Source: AM-0621 sp964386705 | GTDB lineage: Bacteria > Planctomycetota > Planctomycetia > Planctomycetales > Planctomycetaceae | NCBI GenBank assembly: GCA_964386705.1 | Contig: CAYLTY010000387.1 | Location: 1-5,229 of the forward strand | Direction: 5' to 3' | Length of the DNA: 5,229 nt | Program-made: the position numbers and the translations under genes | The notes under the pieces: generated by a model | What the model saw: the letters and a program-made list of their open reading frames with translations, nothing else | Told to the model about the DNA's origin: nothing | Databases searched by the model: none | Part shown: positions 1-5,022 of the stretch, one piece after another | Numbering within the stretch: position 1 is the first letter of the stretch | Layout of the letters: each line of letters opens with the position of its first letter

Positions 1-75
1 AAGTATTGGTCGAATTTTTTGCCGCGGCGGAAAATTGACTTCAGATTTCCGATTGCCGCCGCATCACGAAACGAA

Positions 76-115
76 CACACGGTGCCGACTTCCTGCGAAG
101 CCAACACCGCGTGTG
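76..115 (-). terminator. Candidate hairpin terminator after the prepilin peptidase gene
   Basis: About 33 bases past the peptidase stop codon, CACACGGTG (76-84) pairs with CACCG..TGTG (105-115) if a two-base bulge is allowed. An inner CTTC/GAAG stem closes a CTGC loop. On the minus-strand transcript the hairpin is followed by a T-rich but interrupted tract (TTCGTTTCGT), so it would be a weak intrinsic terminator at best. No recognisable gene lies between it and the left edge of the window. Confidence 0.3.
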
Positions 116-147
116 TGTGAGTCAGTTCAAATCCATTCGCACCACGC

Positions 148-717
148 TCAGATCATCATCCCTCGATAGATGAAGTAGCCGATCGAGCCGATGCAGATGG
201 GAATTCCGTAGGGCAGCAGTCGCATCGTTGGCTTACGTTCAGCGGCGATGCGGGACAGCTCACGGGGATCGCGAATGGTCATCCACTCGGCGAGGATCAA
301 CTGGAAGTTGGCGTAGTGATGCCAGAAGCTGCCGCTGCGAACGGCCATCACCAGGCCCATCGCCGCACCCACAAACACAGAAACCACAAAGGCTTCCCAC
401 GTTTGATTGGAGTTCGCGAGCCAGGCACCCATGCCGGCCATCAGCTTCACGTCGCCAGCACCCATTCCGCCAACGGCGTAGATGGGCAACAGCGTCGCCA
501 GACCCACCCACATCGCGGTGAAGGAGCCCAGGAAGCCGCCTTCGGCCCACGTGCCCCAGCCACCGGAAGCGGCGTGGTAGATCAATCCACTGAAAGCCAT
601 CGGGAAGGTGATCCAGTTCGGAACCTTCAACTGCTTTCCGTCAATGACTGCCGCGACAATCAACGTGATCGCGACAAACTTGATTTCCCAATGGTCGAAC
701 AGGCTGTGCCATTCCAT
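148..717 (-). CDS. A24-family prepilin peptidase, CpaA/TadV-like (189 aa)
   Basis: This is an inner-membrane aspartic protease that cleaves the short positively charged leader from prepilins, most likely Flp/Tad-type. The two catalytic aspartates are visible: D26 in VIDGKQLKVPN, and D89 in GMGAGDVKLM, the GxGD signature of family A24. Hydrophobic stretches at about 12-25, 36-50, 61-83, 107-125 and 170-186 give a multi-pass membrane protein, and the C-terminal PYGIPICIG matches the usual last helix. It lacks the N-terminal cysteine/methyltransferase domain of PilD-type enzymes, and its length fits the short CpaA/TadV class. I chose the ATG at 717 because AAAGGTGA lies 8 bases upstream. The alternative upstream start at 768 would add 17 residues (MALGRTVPPL...) that overlap the preceding small ORF and do not look like part of the family. 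The gene lies 41 bases after the 35-aa ORF, so the two are probably co-transcribed. The family call is secure; the natural substrate is not shown here. Confidence 0.9.
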   Translation of the reverse strand: MEWHSLFDHWEIKFVAITLIVAAVIDGKQLKVPNWITFPMAFSGLIYHAASGGWGTWAEGGFLGSFTAMWVGLATLLPIYAVGGMGAGDVKLMAGMGAWLANSNQTWEAFVVSVFVGAAMGLVMAVRSGSFWHHYANFQLILAEWMTIRDPRELSRIAAERKPTMRLLPYGIPICIGSIGYFIYRGMMI

Positions 718-725
718 GTTTGCTG

Positions 726-733
726 TCACCTTT
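726..733 (-). promoter_or_regulatory. Ribosome binding site that fixes the peptidase start
   Basis: The minus strand reads AAAGGTGA here, 8 bases before the ATG at 717. It is the best Shine-Dalgarno match near the gene, and it is why the shorter 189-aa form is preferred over the 206-aa form. Confidence 0.6.
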
Positions 734-758
734 ACGCTGAGGGGAGGAACAGTGCGAC

Positions 759-866
759 CTAATGCCAAGCGAAGAACCAGCGAGTCATGCAGGCTGCCGC
801 AACGACGTACGTCACGACCATCTGGGCAATCCCAGAGGCCTCCAACTCACCTAAAAATCCGAACAT
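759..866 (-). CDS. Small hypothetical membrane protein (35 aa)
   Basis: The minus strand holds a complete ATG-to-TAG frame of 35 codons. It begins MFGFLGELEASG and ends TRWFFAWH. A near-perfect Shine-Dalgarno (AAGGAG at 874-879) sits 7 bases before the ATG, better placed than that of most genes in this window. Residues ~13-33 (from IAQMVVTYVV through the WFF tail) are hydrophobic and would form one membrane segment. The protein precedes the prepilin peptidase by 41 bases on the same strand. That position is where a small pilus subunit or accessory peptide would sit in a Tad/Flp locus, but there is no clear Flp pilin G-X4-EY cleavage motif and no basic leader, so I do not call it a pilin. I do not recognise the family. 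Alternatively it could be a translated leader that couples ribosomes to the peptidase gene. Confidence 0.55.
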   Translation of the reverse strand: MFGFLGELEASGIAQMVVTYVVAAACMTRWFFAWH

Positions 867-944
867 GATCTGTCTCCTTGCCGACCATCAATCGCTGTAG
901 CCAGCATTGAGCAATGGAAGCCAACACGTATGGCCCACACTTCA

Positions 945-972
945 AACCTAGGTCACGAAATCGGTGAGTCAA
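945..972 (-). promoter_or_regulatory. Candidate sigma70-like promoter for the small ORF and peptidase
   Basis: The minus strand reads TTGACT (967-972), a 16-base spacer, then TAGGTT (945-950). The -35 box matches at five of six positions. The -10 box keeps only the most conserved T, A and final T. Transcription would start near 938 and leave a leader of about 70 bases before the ATG at 866. This is a pattern match only; a second TTGACA at 976-981 has no good -10 partner. Confidence 0.28.
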
Positions 973-1276
973 ATTTGTCAAAGCACAGTTTCCAGTCCTG
1001 CCGGTCGCAGCGATTGAACTGGCAGCAGCGGTCGGTGCACCAATCCTGGAGTGCTGAAGTTTGACTCAGCCCTCCATAGTTTGCGGCGGCCAGTCTGGCG
1101 GTAGATCAAACGTGGCCGTCCATCTGCCTGCGGATAAAGCTTTCGAGAACGCGCGCTTCACGACTCTGGTCATTGGCCGTGCGCAACCGCCGCGCCGCAA
1201 AGAATCGAGGGCTCCGTCAAGCCGGAGCACTCCAGGGCAGACACTGCACTTCTCTGAACTGTTGTCGATACTAAAG

Positions 1277-1318
1277 CCTCGCAGCGGCGAGGGACCGGGA
1301 AGAGGGCAATGTTGCCCT
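1277..1318. repeat. Pair of adjacent hairpins in the intergenic region
   Basis: CCTCGC (1277-1282) and GCGAGG (1287-1292) form a perfect 6-bp stem with a 4-base loop. Eleven bases on, AGGGCAA (1303-1309) and TTGCCCT (1312-1318) form a perfect 7-bp palindrome around TG. Neither is followed by a T tract on either strand, and both lie between divergent transcripts, so a terminator role is unlikely. They could be part of a dispersed repeat or a protein-binding palindrome. Confidence 0.4.
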
Positions 1319-1415
1319 GCGTCGCACAGCGACACCCGATTTCGTCCCGCACCTGCCTGACGGACGCTGAATCTGCGAGATCCGTACGACCAGGACGAAC
1401 CGCCCAAGACCGCCC

Positions 1416-1444
1416 TTGCCCGCTGTTCCCGACCACCATAACAT
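1416..1444 (+). promoter_or_regulatory. Candidate promoter of tRNA-Thr
   Basis: TTGCCC (1416-1421), a 17-base spacer and TAACAT (1439-1444) match sigma70 boxes at four of six positions each, with ideal spacing. Transcription would start near 1451. That puts the hairpin at 1461-1480 in the tRNA precursor leader, 13 bases before the mature 5' end. Confidence 0.33.
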
Positions 1445-1460
1445 CCCGCCCGAATCGAGA

Positions 1461-1480
1461 ACCGGCGACCATTCGCCGGT
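1461..1480 (+). repeat. 8-bp perfect hairpin just upstream of tRNA-Thr
   Basis: ACCGGCGA (1461-1468) and TCGCCGGT (1473-1480) pair perfectly around a CCAT loop, followed by GTCTTT. It ends 13 bases before the tRNA. If the candidate promoter is right, the hairpin is transcribed as part of the tRNA leader. Otherwise it may end transcription arriving from further left, though the T tract is short. Confidence 0.4.
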
Positions 1481-1493
1481 GTCTTTCGATCAC

Positions 1494-1566
1494 GCCAGTG
1501 TAGCTCAATTGGCAGAGCACCGGTTTTGTAAACCGGGGGTTGGGGGTTCAACTCCCCCCGCTGGCC
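1494..1566 (+). tRNA. tRNA-Thr (anticodon TGT)
   Basis: All four arms can be folded by eye. The acceptor stem is GCCAGTG with CGCTGGC, containing one T-G wobble. The D arm is GCTC/GAGC with loop AATTGGCA. The anticodon stem is CCGGT/ACCGG with loop TTTGTAA, giving anticodon TGT, which reads ACA. The variable loop is GGGTT. The T arm is GGGGG/CCCCC with loop TTCAACT. The mature body is 73 bases including the discriminator, and no 3' CCA is encoded (TCT follows). The 3' half overlaps the antisense integrase remnant, so the gene appears to have served as an integration site while staying intact. The discriminator would be C, unusual for threonine tRNA, and may reflect the integration junction. 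Confidence 0.95.
1505..1566. other. Candidate integrase attachment site within tRNA-Thr
   Basis: The element's integrase reads leftward into the 3' end of the tRNA, and its stop codon (1505-1507) lies in the D-arm region. Elements that target tRNA genes often reconstitute the tRNA 3' end at one junction and leave a second copy at the far end. The core should therefore lie somewhere between the anticodon arm and the 3' end. No second copy of the T-arm/acceptor sequence is visible to the right in this window, so the far junction is outside it or lost. The exact core cannot be set from one end. Confidence 0.35.
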
Positions 1567-1681
1567 TCTTCTCAAGACTGCTCAGGGGCTCTCGAAAGGC
1601 CCTAATTCTTAGCAGTTCTTTGTCCTCTGACGTGCTGACCTCAGCTCCCTTTGGAACGAGTGACAACTCCTGAGATCCTGT

Positions 1682-1718
1682 AAGTTGCACTGGTTCGAGT
1701 GCAACTTTCGGTGCAACT
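1682..1718. repeat. Three GTGCAACT motifs, two forming a 10-bp hairpin
   Basis: AAGTTGCACT (1682-1691) and AGTGCAACTT (1698-1707) are a perfect 10-bp inverted repeat around GGTTCG. A third copy, GTGCAACT, follows at 1711-1718, 12 bases downstream of the second in the same orientation. The cluster lies inside the integrase coding tail, ~120 bases from the tRNA, on the element side of the presumed attachment site. That position suits integrase arm-type binding sites, but this is inference. It could also be chance within coding sequence or an internal hairpin of the integrase mRNA. Confidence 0.45.
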
Positions 1719-2264
1719 GAAACCGCATCGGTTTCGACCGTCACCATCTGCCGACTCTCCCCCAACGAAGTTTCGGGGATGCCGGGAAGCGATTCGAGGG
1801 CCGCACTAATGTCGACCAGACCGACGTGGGCATAACGGTCCATCGTCAGGGTGATGGTAGAATGCCGAGCAAGTTCCTTGGCCAGTTTCGGATGCACGCC
1901 ACTTTCTGCCAGATTCGTGATGAAGGTGTGGCGCAGGGCGTGGAAGTCCACCCGGCCGTCGTTCGTCTCGAACTTCAAGAAGTCGCTGGCTTCAAACGCT
2001 GCTCGTTCGGTTGGATCGTTGAATTCATCCAGCTGAATCCTGCGGAACCATGAAGTGTGTCCTGTAACAGCGGGAGGCGATGGCAACTCGCAGGGTGGCA
2101 CTGGTTGCCTGTCTTCGGACTACCGGGGCGGCGAGAGCCACGAGAAGTGATACGAACCAACTCACACAACAAACCTCTTGTCGCTGCGCGACCCCGACGT
2201 TCGCAGATGGATCGACTCCTGGGTTTGTTCTGAGACTGAGGACCAGCGAATCTGAGTCAACGGC

Positions 2265-3599
2265 TCATCTCGGCAAGTATCTTTTCCACAACAGCGAGGT
2301 GGCTTCAGCACCGCCCGAGGCGATGGTGCGGCCATCTGGGGTGCAGGCGACACAACGCACGTCGCCGGGGTGTTTGGTGAGGGTCTGGCTCTCCAGGGCA
2401 ATTTCCAGATTCCAGACTTTGATCGTCTGATCCTTGCCGGCCGAGACGACTCGCTTGCCATCCGGGGTGAAGAGTGCGTCGTAGACTGGCCCCTTGTGGC
2501 CTTCGAGCTTGAGGACTTGCTTGCCGGTTTGGACGTTCCAGATGCGGATGGTCCCATCTTCGCTGGCGGAGACCAGTTGCTGACCATCGGGCCGGAAGGC
2601 GATCGAGTGGATGCCACTCCCATGCCCGACGAACACGCGTGTCTGTTTGCCGGTCGCTACGTCGTAGGTGCGCACGGTCCAATCCCAACTGCACGTGGCG
2701 ATGGTCATGTTGTCGGGGCTGAAGCAGAGGCAATTCACCAGTTGGGTCTTGAATTCACGCACTTGCTTGCCGGTGGAGGCATTCCAGATTCTCACCGAAT
2801 GGTCCCAGGCTCCGGTAGCGATCAACATGCCGTCGGGACTGAAGGCCGCTCCGTCAACACGCTTGTTGTGTCCATGCAGCGTGAAGACTTCCACTCCCTG
2901 TTCGACATCCCACACCTTGGCTGTGTTGTCTTGAGCTCCGGTGATGACTCGCTGGCTGTCCGGACTGAAGTTGACCGCCATGATGTGGCCCTGGTGTCCC
3001 TGGATGGTGCGACGGAGTGTCCCATCCTTGACCGACCAGAGGCACAGAGCGTTGTCGTCGCCGCCTGTCGCGATCCAGCGACCGTCCGGACTGATGGCGA
3101 TGCAGTCGATCGGCCTCTTATGCCGGATGAGCGGAATGACGAGGGGACGCGTGAAGTAGTACCAAACTCCGACGACCCCCAGAACGCAGGCCAAGACAGC
3201 TCCTACCACTGCGTATGTGGTGGTGTGCGAGGAGTTGGTCGGGCGATAGACATACGGGCGAACGGTGGGCTGCGCCGGCTTAGGCGTTGCTGCTGGCTGA
3301 GGCACAGCGGGCGCTGCGGCTGTGAGCGGCTTCGATTCAGGAGGACCGGAAACTGGTTTGACGAGAGCCGCCGCAGTCGCCGCGGGTAACTTCTTCGTGG
3401 CCGCGGGCGCACTGCTCGGGTTCGAGGTCAAGAACCTCTGCAGTTCCGGCACCGTGGCAACTCGCTGCCACTTCTTCGAACCAGCCTGGCTGACCTCGTC
3501 GTCGGGACCAATCGTGCCGCTCACGACCAGTTCACCCAGTGCGGATATCTCGACCGGTCCGAACTCTTGTCCAAAGCTGCGCCACATCCAATTGCTCAT
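2265..3599 (-). CDS. GYF_2-domain, membrane-anchored seven-bladed WD40 repeat protein (444 aa)
   Basis: The N-terminus (residues ~3-50, from WMWRSFGQEFGPV through SKKWQRVATVPEL) is a GYF_2/DUF4339 module, a probable peptide-binding domain common at the N-terminus of planctomycete membrane proteins. A Pro/Ala-rich linker follows (~58-125). One transmembrane helix lies at ~127-149 (YAVVGAVLACVLGVVGVWYY). Seven WD40 repeats fill residues ~158-444, each with the SPDG-type turn, which is enough for one closed beta-propeller. Repeat 4 lacks the usual GH dipeptide (KTQLVN) and repeat 7 ends LLWKRYLPR, but the set is complete. The propeller probably works as a protein-interaction scaffold; the partner is unknown, and the flanking charges do not settle which side of the membrane it faces. 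The ATG at 3599 is supported because the GYF fold begins almost at once, although the ribosome site is weak (GAG about 8 bases upstream). The gene lies 243 bases after the DUF1559 gene on the same strand, with an inverted repeat between them. Confidence 0.9.
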   Translation of the reverse strand: MSNWMWRSFGQEFGPVEISALGELVVSGTIGPDDEVSQAGSKKWQRVATVPELQRFLTSNPSSAPAATKKLPAATAAALVKPVSGPPESKPLTAAAPAVPQPAATPKPAQPTVRPYVYRPTNSSHTTTYAVVGAVLACVLGVVGVWYYFTRPLVIPLIRHKRPIDCIAISPDGRWIATGGDDNALCLWSVKDGTLRRTIQGHQGHIMAVNFSPDSQRVITGAQDNTAKVWDVEQGVEVFTLHGHNKRVDGAAFSPDGMLIATGAWDHSVRIWNASTGKQVREFKTQLVNCLCFSPDNMTIATCSWDWTVRTYDVATGKQTRVFVGHGSGIHSIAFRPDGQQLVSASEDGTIRIWNVQTGKQVLKLEGHKGPVYDALFTPDGKRVVSAGKDQTIKVWNLEIALESQTLTKHPGDVRCVACTPDGRTIASGGAEATSLLWKRYLPR

Positions 3600-3660
3600 A
3601 TTGTTCTCGTATCGGACGCAAGTACCGTCAGGACGTAGTTCCGAAACAACGGCCCAGTTC

Positions 3661-3765
3661 GGGATGGCGAGGCTCCTGCCGAGCCGAAGTCTTGAACCGT
3701 GCCATCGCTGCGATTGACCGTCGCCGCTCTTTTACGAGTCGGCTCGGCGGGAGCCTCGCCCTCCC
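3661..3765. repeat. 25-bp imperfect inverted repeat (GEAPAEP-type intergenic element)
   Basis: The left arm (3661-3685, GGGATGGCGAGGCTCC...) and right arm (3741-3765, ...GGGAGCCTCGCCCTCCC) are reverse complements at 23 of 25 positions, separated by 55 bases. Each arm also contains its own short hairpin (GGCTC..GAGCC). The arms translate to GEAPAEP on one strand and SAGASPS on the other, strings I associate with repeated intergenic elements in planctomycete genomes; that recollection cannot be checked here. The element lies in the 243-base gap between the DUF1559 and WD40 genes. It may be a MITE- or REP-like insertion or may act as a strong RNA hairpin, so it could uncouple the two genes. Confidence 0.7.
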
Positions 3766-3842
3766 TTCCGAGACGTCGTTTACCGCTTGTGACTTGCTCT
3801 GGTTCCTGTTTCAGTTGTTTGCCGTCCTCTAAGCCACGGGCT

Positions 3843-4766
3843 TCACCACTCGCCCGCCACATCTTGATTCTGGCTGGTGAAGAGCGCGTTCAACGTGGTC
3901 TGACTGACAGACGCATTCACGAACCGAATTGACCCGTCGCCATGCAACACGTGCGCTCCGTGCCCGTGTTGGCTGCGCGGTCCGGCATTGCTGTCGACAT
4001 CGTTTTGGAAGGAACAGTTGAGCCCGTTGGGCAATGGGTCGCAGAACGGGATCCAGTCGGAGCTCGAGTCGCTATTGATGCCTCGACAGAGCGAATCGCA
4101 GTCGAGTCCCACGCTGGCCGACCCCGCAGCCGGAAATGCCCAAACGCCTCGATTGTCTCGCGGAGAGGACTGAATTCTGAGTTCGGCAACCACCACGGTC
4201 TGACTGGCTCCGTCCGTGATGTCGGCATGACGAACCGCGACGTTCTGGCCCATCACGCCACGGTACTTGACCTGTTGCCAGTCGTCCGTCCCCCAACTGG
4301 CTGCACCGAAATTGGCTCCGTAGTTACCGCGACGATAGGTAATCCCCAACCTCGGCTCGAAGGGAATCTCAGAGCCAGTGTCGGTCGGGCACAGATATCC
4401 CGGCACCGAGGCGTCCCGCAGCTGTTTGTTCGCTGAGTCTTCGGTGCTCACCGTGGGGAGATACGATTCGTACAGCGCAGACGCATCCAGAAATGGCAAG
4501 ATCGAAATCGTCCAAACATTCCGCGGCTCATCCCGTCCGTTGTTCAAGAAGGCCTGTTCCCGAATGGAGGCCGGGGGATAAATGCGGTGCGTCGCGTGAT
4601 AGTTCTCTAACGCCAGACCGATCTGCTTGAGATGGTTCCGACACTCTGTCCGCCGAGCTGACTCGCGCGCCATCTGAACAGCGGGAATCAAGAGAGCCAT
4701 CAAGATGGCGATGATCGCGATTACGACCAGCAACTCGATCAACGTCATCCCGGCCCGCGCTCGCAA
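3843..4766 (-). CDS. DUF1559 prepilin-type protein with H-X9-DG motif (307 aa, TTG start)
   Basis: This is a type II secretion pseudopilin-like surface protein of the DUF1559 family, greatly expanded in planctomycetes. With the TTG start the leader is MRARAG, then MTLIELLVVIAIIAILMALL: a class III prepilin signal with Gly at -1 and Glu at +5 and a helix at ~7-30. The ARESARRTECRNHLKQIGLA segment continues the pilin helix. YLCPTD (~125-130) and the C-terminal H267-X9-D277-G278 are family hallmarks. An insert holds four cysteines (C223, C227, C242, C251) that could form disulfides outside the membrane. The in-frame ATG at 4931 would add 55 residues that only translate the palindromic repeat and would bury the leader. 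GGAGG at 4776-4780, nine bases before TTG 4766, decides the start. Maturation needs a prepilin peptidase; whether the A24 enzyme in this window does it is unknown. The family call is secure; the role of the protein is not established. Confidence 0.88.
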   Translation of the reverse strand: MRARAGMTLIELLVVIAIIAILMALLIPAVQMARESARRTECRNHLKQIGLALENYHATHRIYPPASIREQAFLNNGRDEPRNVWTISILPFLDASALYESYLPTVSTEDSANKQLRDASVPGYLCPTDTGSEIPFEPRLGITYRRGNYGANFGAASWGTDDWQQVKYRGVMGQNVAVRHADITDGASQTVVVAELRIQSSPRDNRGVWAFPAAGSASVGLDCDSLCRGINSDSSSDWIPFCDPLPNGLNCSFQNDVDSNAGPRSQHGHGAHVLHGDGSIRFVNASVSQTTLNALFTSQNQDVAGEW

Positions 4767-4775
4767 TGGCCTAAG

Positions 4776-4780
4776 CCTCC
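4776..4780 (-). promoter_or_regulatory. Shine-Dalgarno for the DUF1559 TTG start
   Basis: The minus strand reads GGAGG here, nine bases before the TTG at 4766. In the upstream duplicate of this block the same place reads GAAGG, a weaker site with no gene behind it. This supports the idea that the site is under selection only in the copy next to the gene. Confidence 0.55.
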
Positions 4781-4815
4781 GGTCAAGGTGAGCCAATTCG
4801 TCGGCATAGTGAAAT

Positions 4816-4898
4816 TGTAGGGTGGGACCAGCGCAGCGCCGGCCCACCACGATCAGCGCGGAATGGTGGGCCGGCGCTATCGCTTGTCCCACCCTACA
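4816..4898. repeat. Long palindrome in copy A (34/35-bp arms)
   Basis: The left arm (4816-4849, TGTAGGGTGGGACCAGCG...) and right arm (4864-4898) are reverse complements except for a short patch (GCGCAGCG against GCGATAGCG) and one further mismatch, around a 14-base loop. The arms end in perfect TGTAGGGTGGGAC / GTCCCACCCTACA tracts. The translated strings (VGQAIAPAHHS, VGRRCAGPT) resemble planctomycete repeat-derived peptides. The compact palindromic form suggests a non-autonomous repeat of REP/MITE type; no transposase is in this window. Confidence 0.8.
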
Positions 4899-4945
4899 GG
4901 GGATTACTTGGCGTCTATTCATGAGTCGCATTCACACCGCTTGGG

Positions 4946-4987
4946 ACAGCCTGAAGACTCTTGTCGCTCGGTTTCTCTTCAGGCTGT
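4946..4987. repeat. Perfect 12-bp stem hairpin between the two repeat copies
   Basis: ACAGCCTGAAGA (4946-4957) and TCTTCAGGCTGT (4976-4987) pair perfectly around an 18-base loop. There is no T tract on the minus strand; on the plus strand only TT follows. In minus-strand orientation it lies upstream of the DUF1559 leader, so it may end transcription from further right or mark a repeat boundary. Copy B runs off the window inside the same hairpin, so a second copy is likely just outside. Confidence 0.6.
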
Positions 4988-5022
4988 TTGCCACCTGCGG
5001 ACGATGCCGACTGCGGGACAAA

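Larger units (their letters stand above)
867..1493. other. Divergent intergenic region, no convincing protein gene
   Basis: About 630 bases separate the leftward peptidase unit from the rightward tRNA. Open frames exist on both strands, but they have no recognisable domain and no good ribosome sites. One of the minus-strand frames runs antisense straight through the tRNA and yields the typical tRNA-antisense peptide (NPQPPVYKTGALP). What the region does hold is a candidate promoter at each end and compact hairpins at 1277-1292, 1303-1318 and 1461-1480, described separately. Confidence 0.55.
1505..2101 (-). pseudogene. 5'-truncated tyrosine recombinase (phage-type integrase) remnant
   Basis: The remaining frame encodes the C-terminal catalytic half of a tyrosine site-specific recombinase. 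H54-A-L-R57 is the H-x-x-R box, R79-H80-S the second histidine box, and Y90 in TMDRYAHV the nucleophile. Similarity to the family begins at about residue 17 (SWFRRIQLDEF) and continues to LPGIP at 105-109. The family is normally 300-450 aa. Here the N-terminal arm-binding and core-binding domains and the first catalytic arginine are missing, and a TAG (2120-2122) closes the frame upstream of the GTG at 2101. The first ~15 residues probably translate unrelated joining DNA. Codons ~179-198 (GGVEPPTPG..NRCSAN) are antisense to tRNA-Thr, as in integrases that sit directly in a tRNA attachment site. An inactive remnant is the best reading; a functional short recombinase is unlikely. Confidence 0.85.
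4771..4977. repeat. Direct repeat copy A (upstream region of the DUF1559 gene)
   Basis: This 207-base block matches 5023-5229 without gaps, with only 6 mismatches by eye (~97%), at an offset of 252. The match stops sharply at 4771, four bases short of the DUF1559 start codon, so the copy carries the whole 5' leader and the Shine-Dalgarno but no coding sequence. It contains the long palindrome (4816-4898) and the left arm and loop of the hairpin at 4946-4987. Its minus strand also carries TACAAT just outside the palindrome, a fair -10 box, though no matching -35 is evident. Confidence 0.9.

Noticed and set aside
17..66. GCGGCGG..CCGCCGC stem near an AT-rich run at the left edge
   Set aside because: On the minus strand the stem is followed by an A tract, not a T tract, so it does not work as a terminator for the leftward genes.
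1..107. Open minus-strand frame from a GTG at 107 to the left edge (V-L-A-S-Q-E-V...)
   Set aside because: No ribosome site, no recognisable family, only 35 codons visible, and it starts inside the candidate terminator hairpin. An open frame of this length is expected by chance in GC-rich DNA.
1066..1575. 169-codon minus-strand frame through the tRNA
   Set aside because: Its first part is the antisense of tRNA-Thr (NPQPPVYKTGALP), a classic artefact, and the rest has no domain signal.
2370..3389. 339-codon plus-strand frame
   Set aside because: It is a shadow of the WD40 gene on the opposite strand; its periodic composition comes from the WD repeats.
3596..3862. 88-codon minus-strand frame in the DUF1559-WD40 gap
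   Set aside because: It mostly translates the 25-bp inverted repeat (GEAPAEP and SAGASPS strings), overlaps both neighbouring genes and has no good ribosome site.
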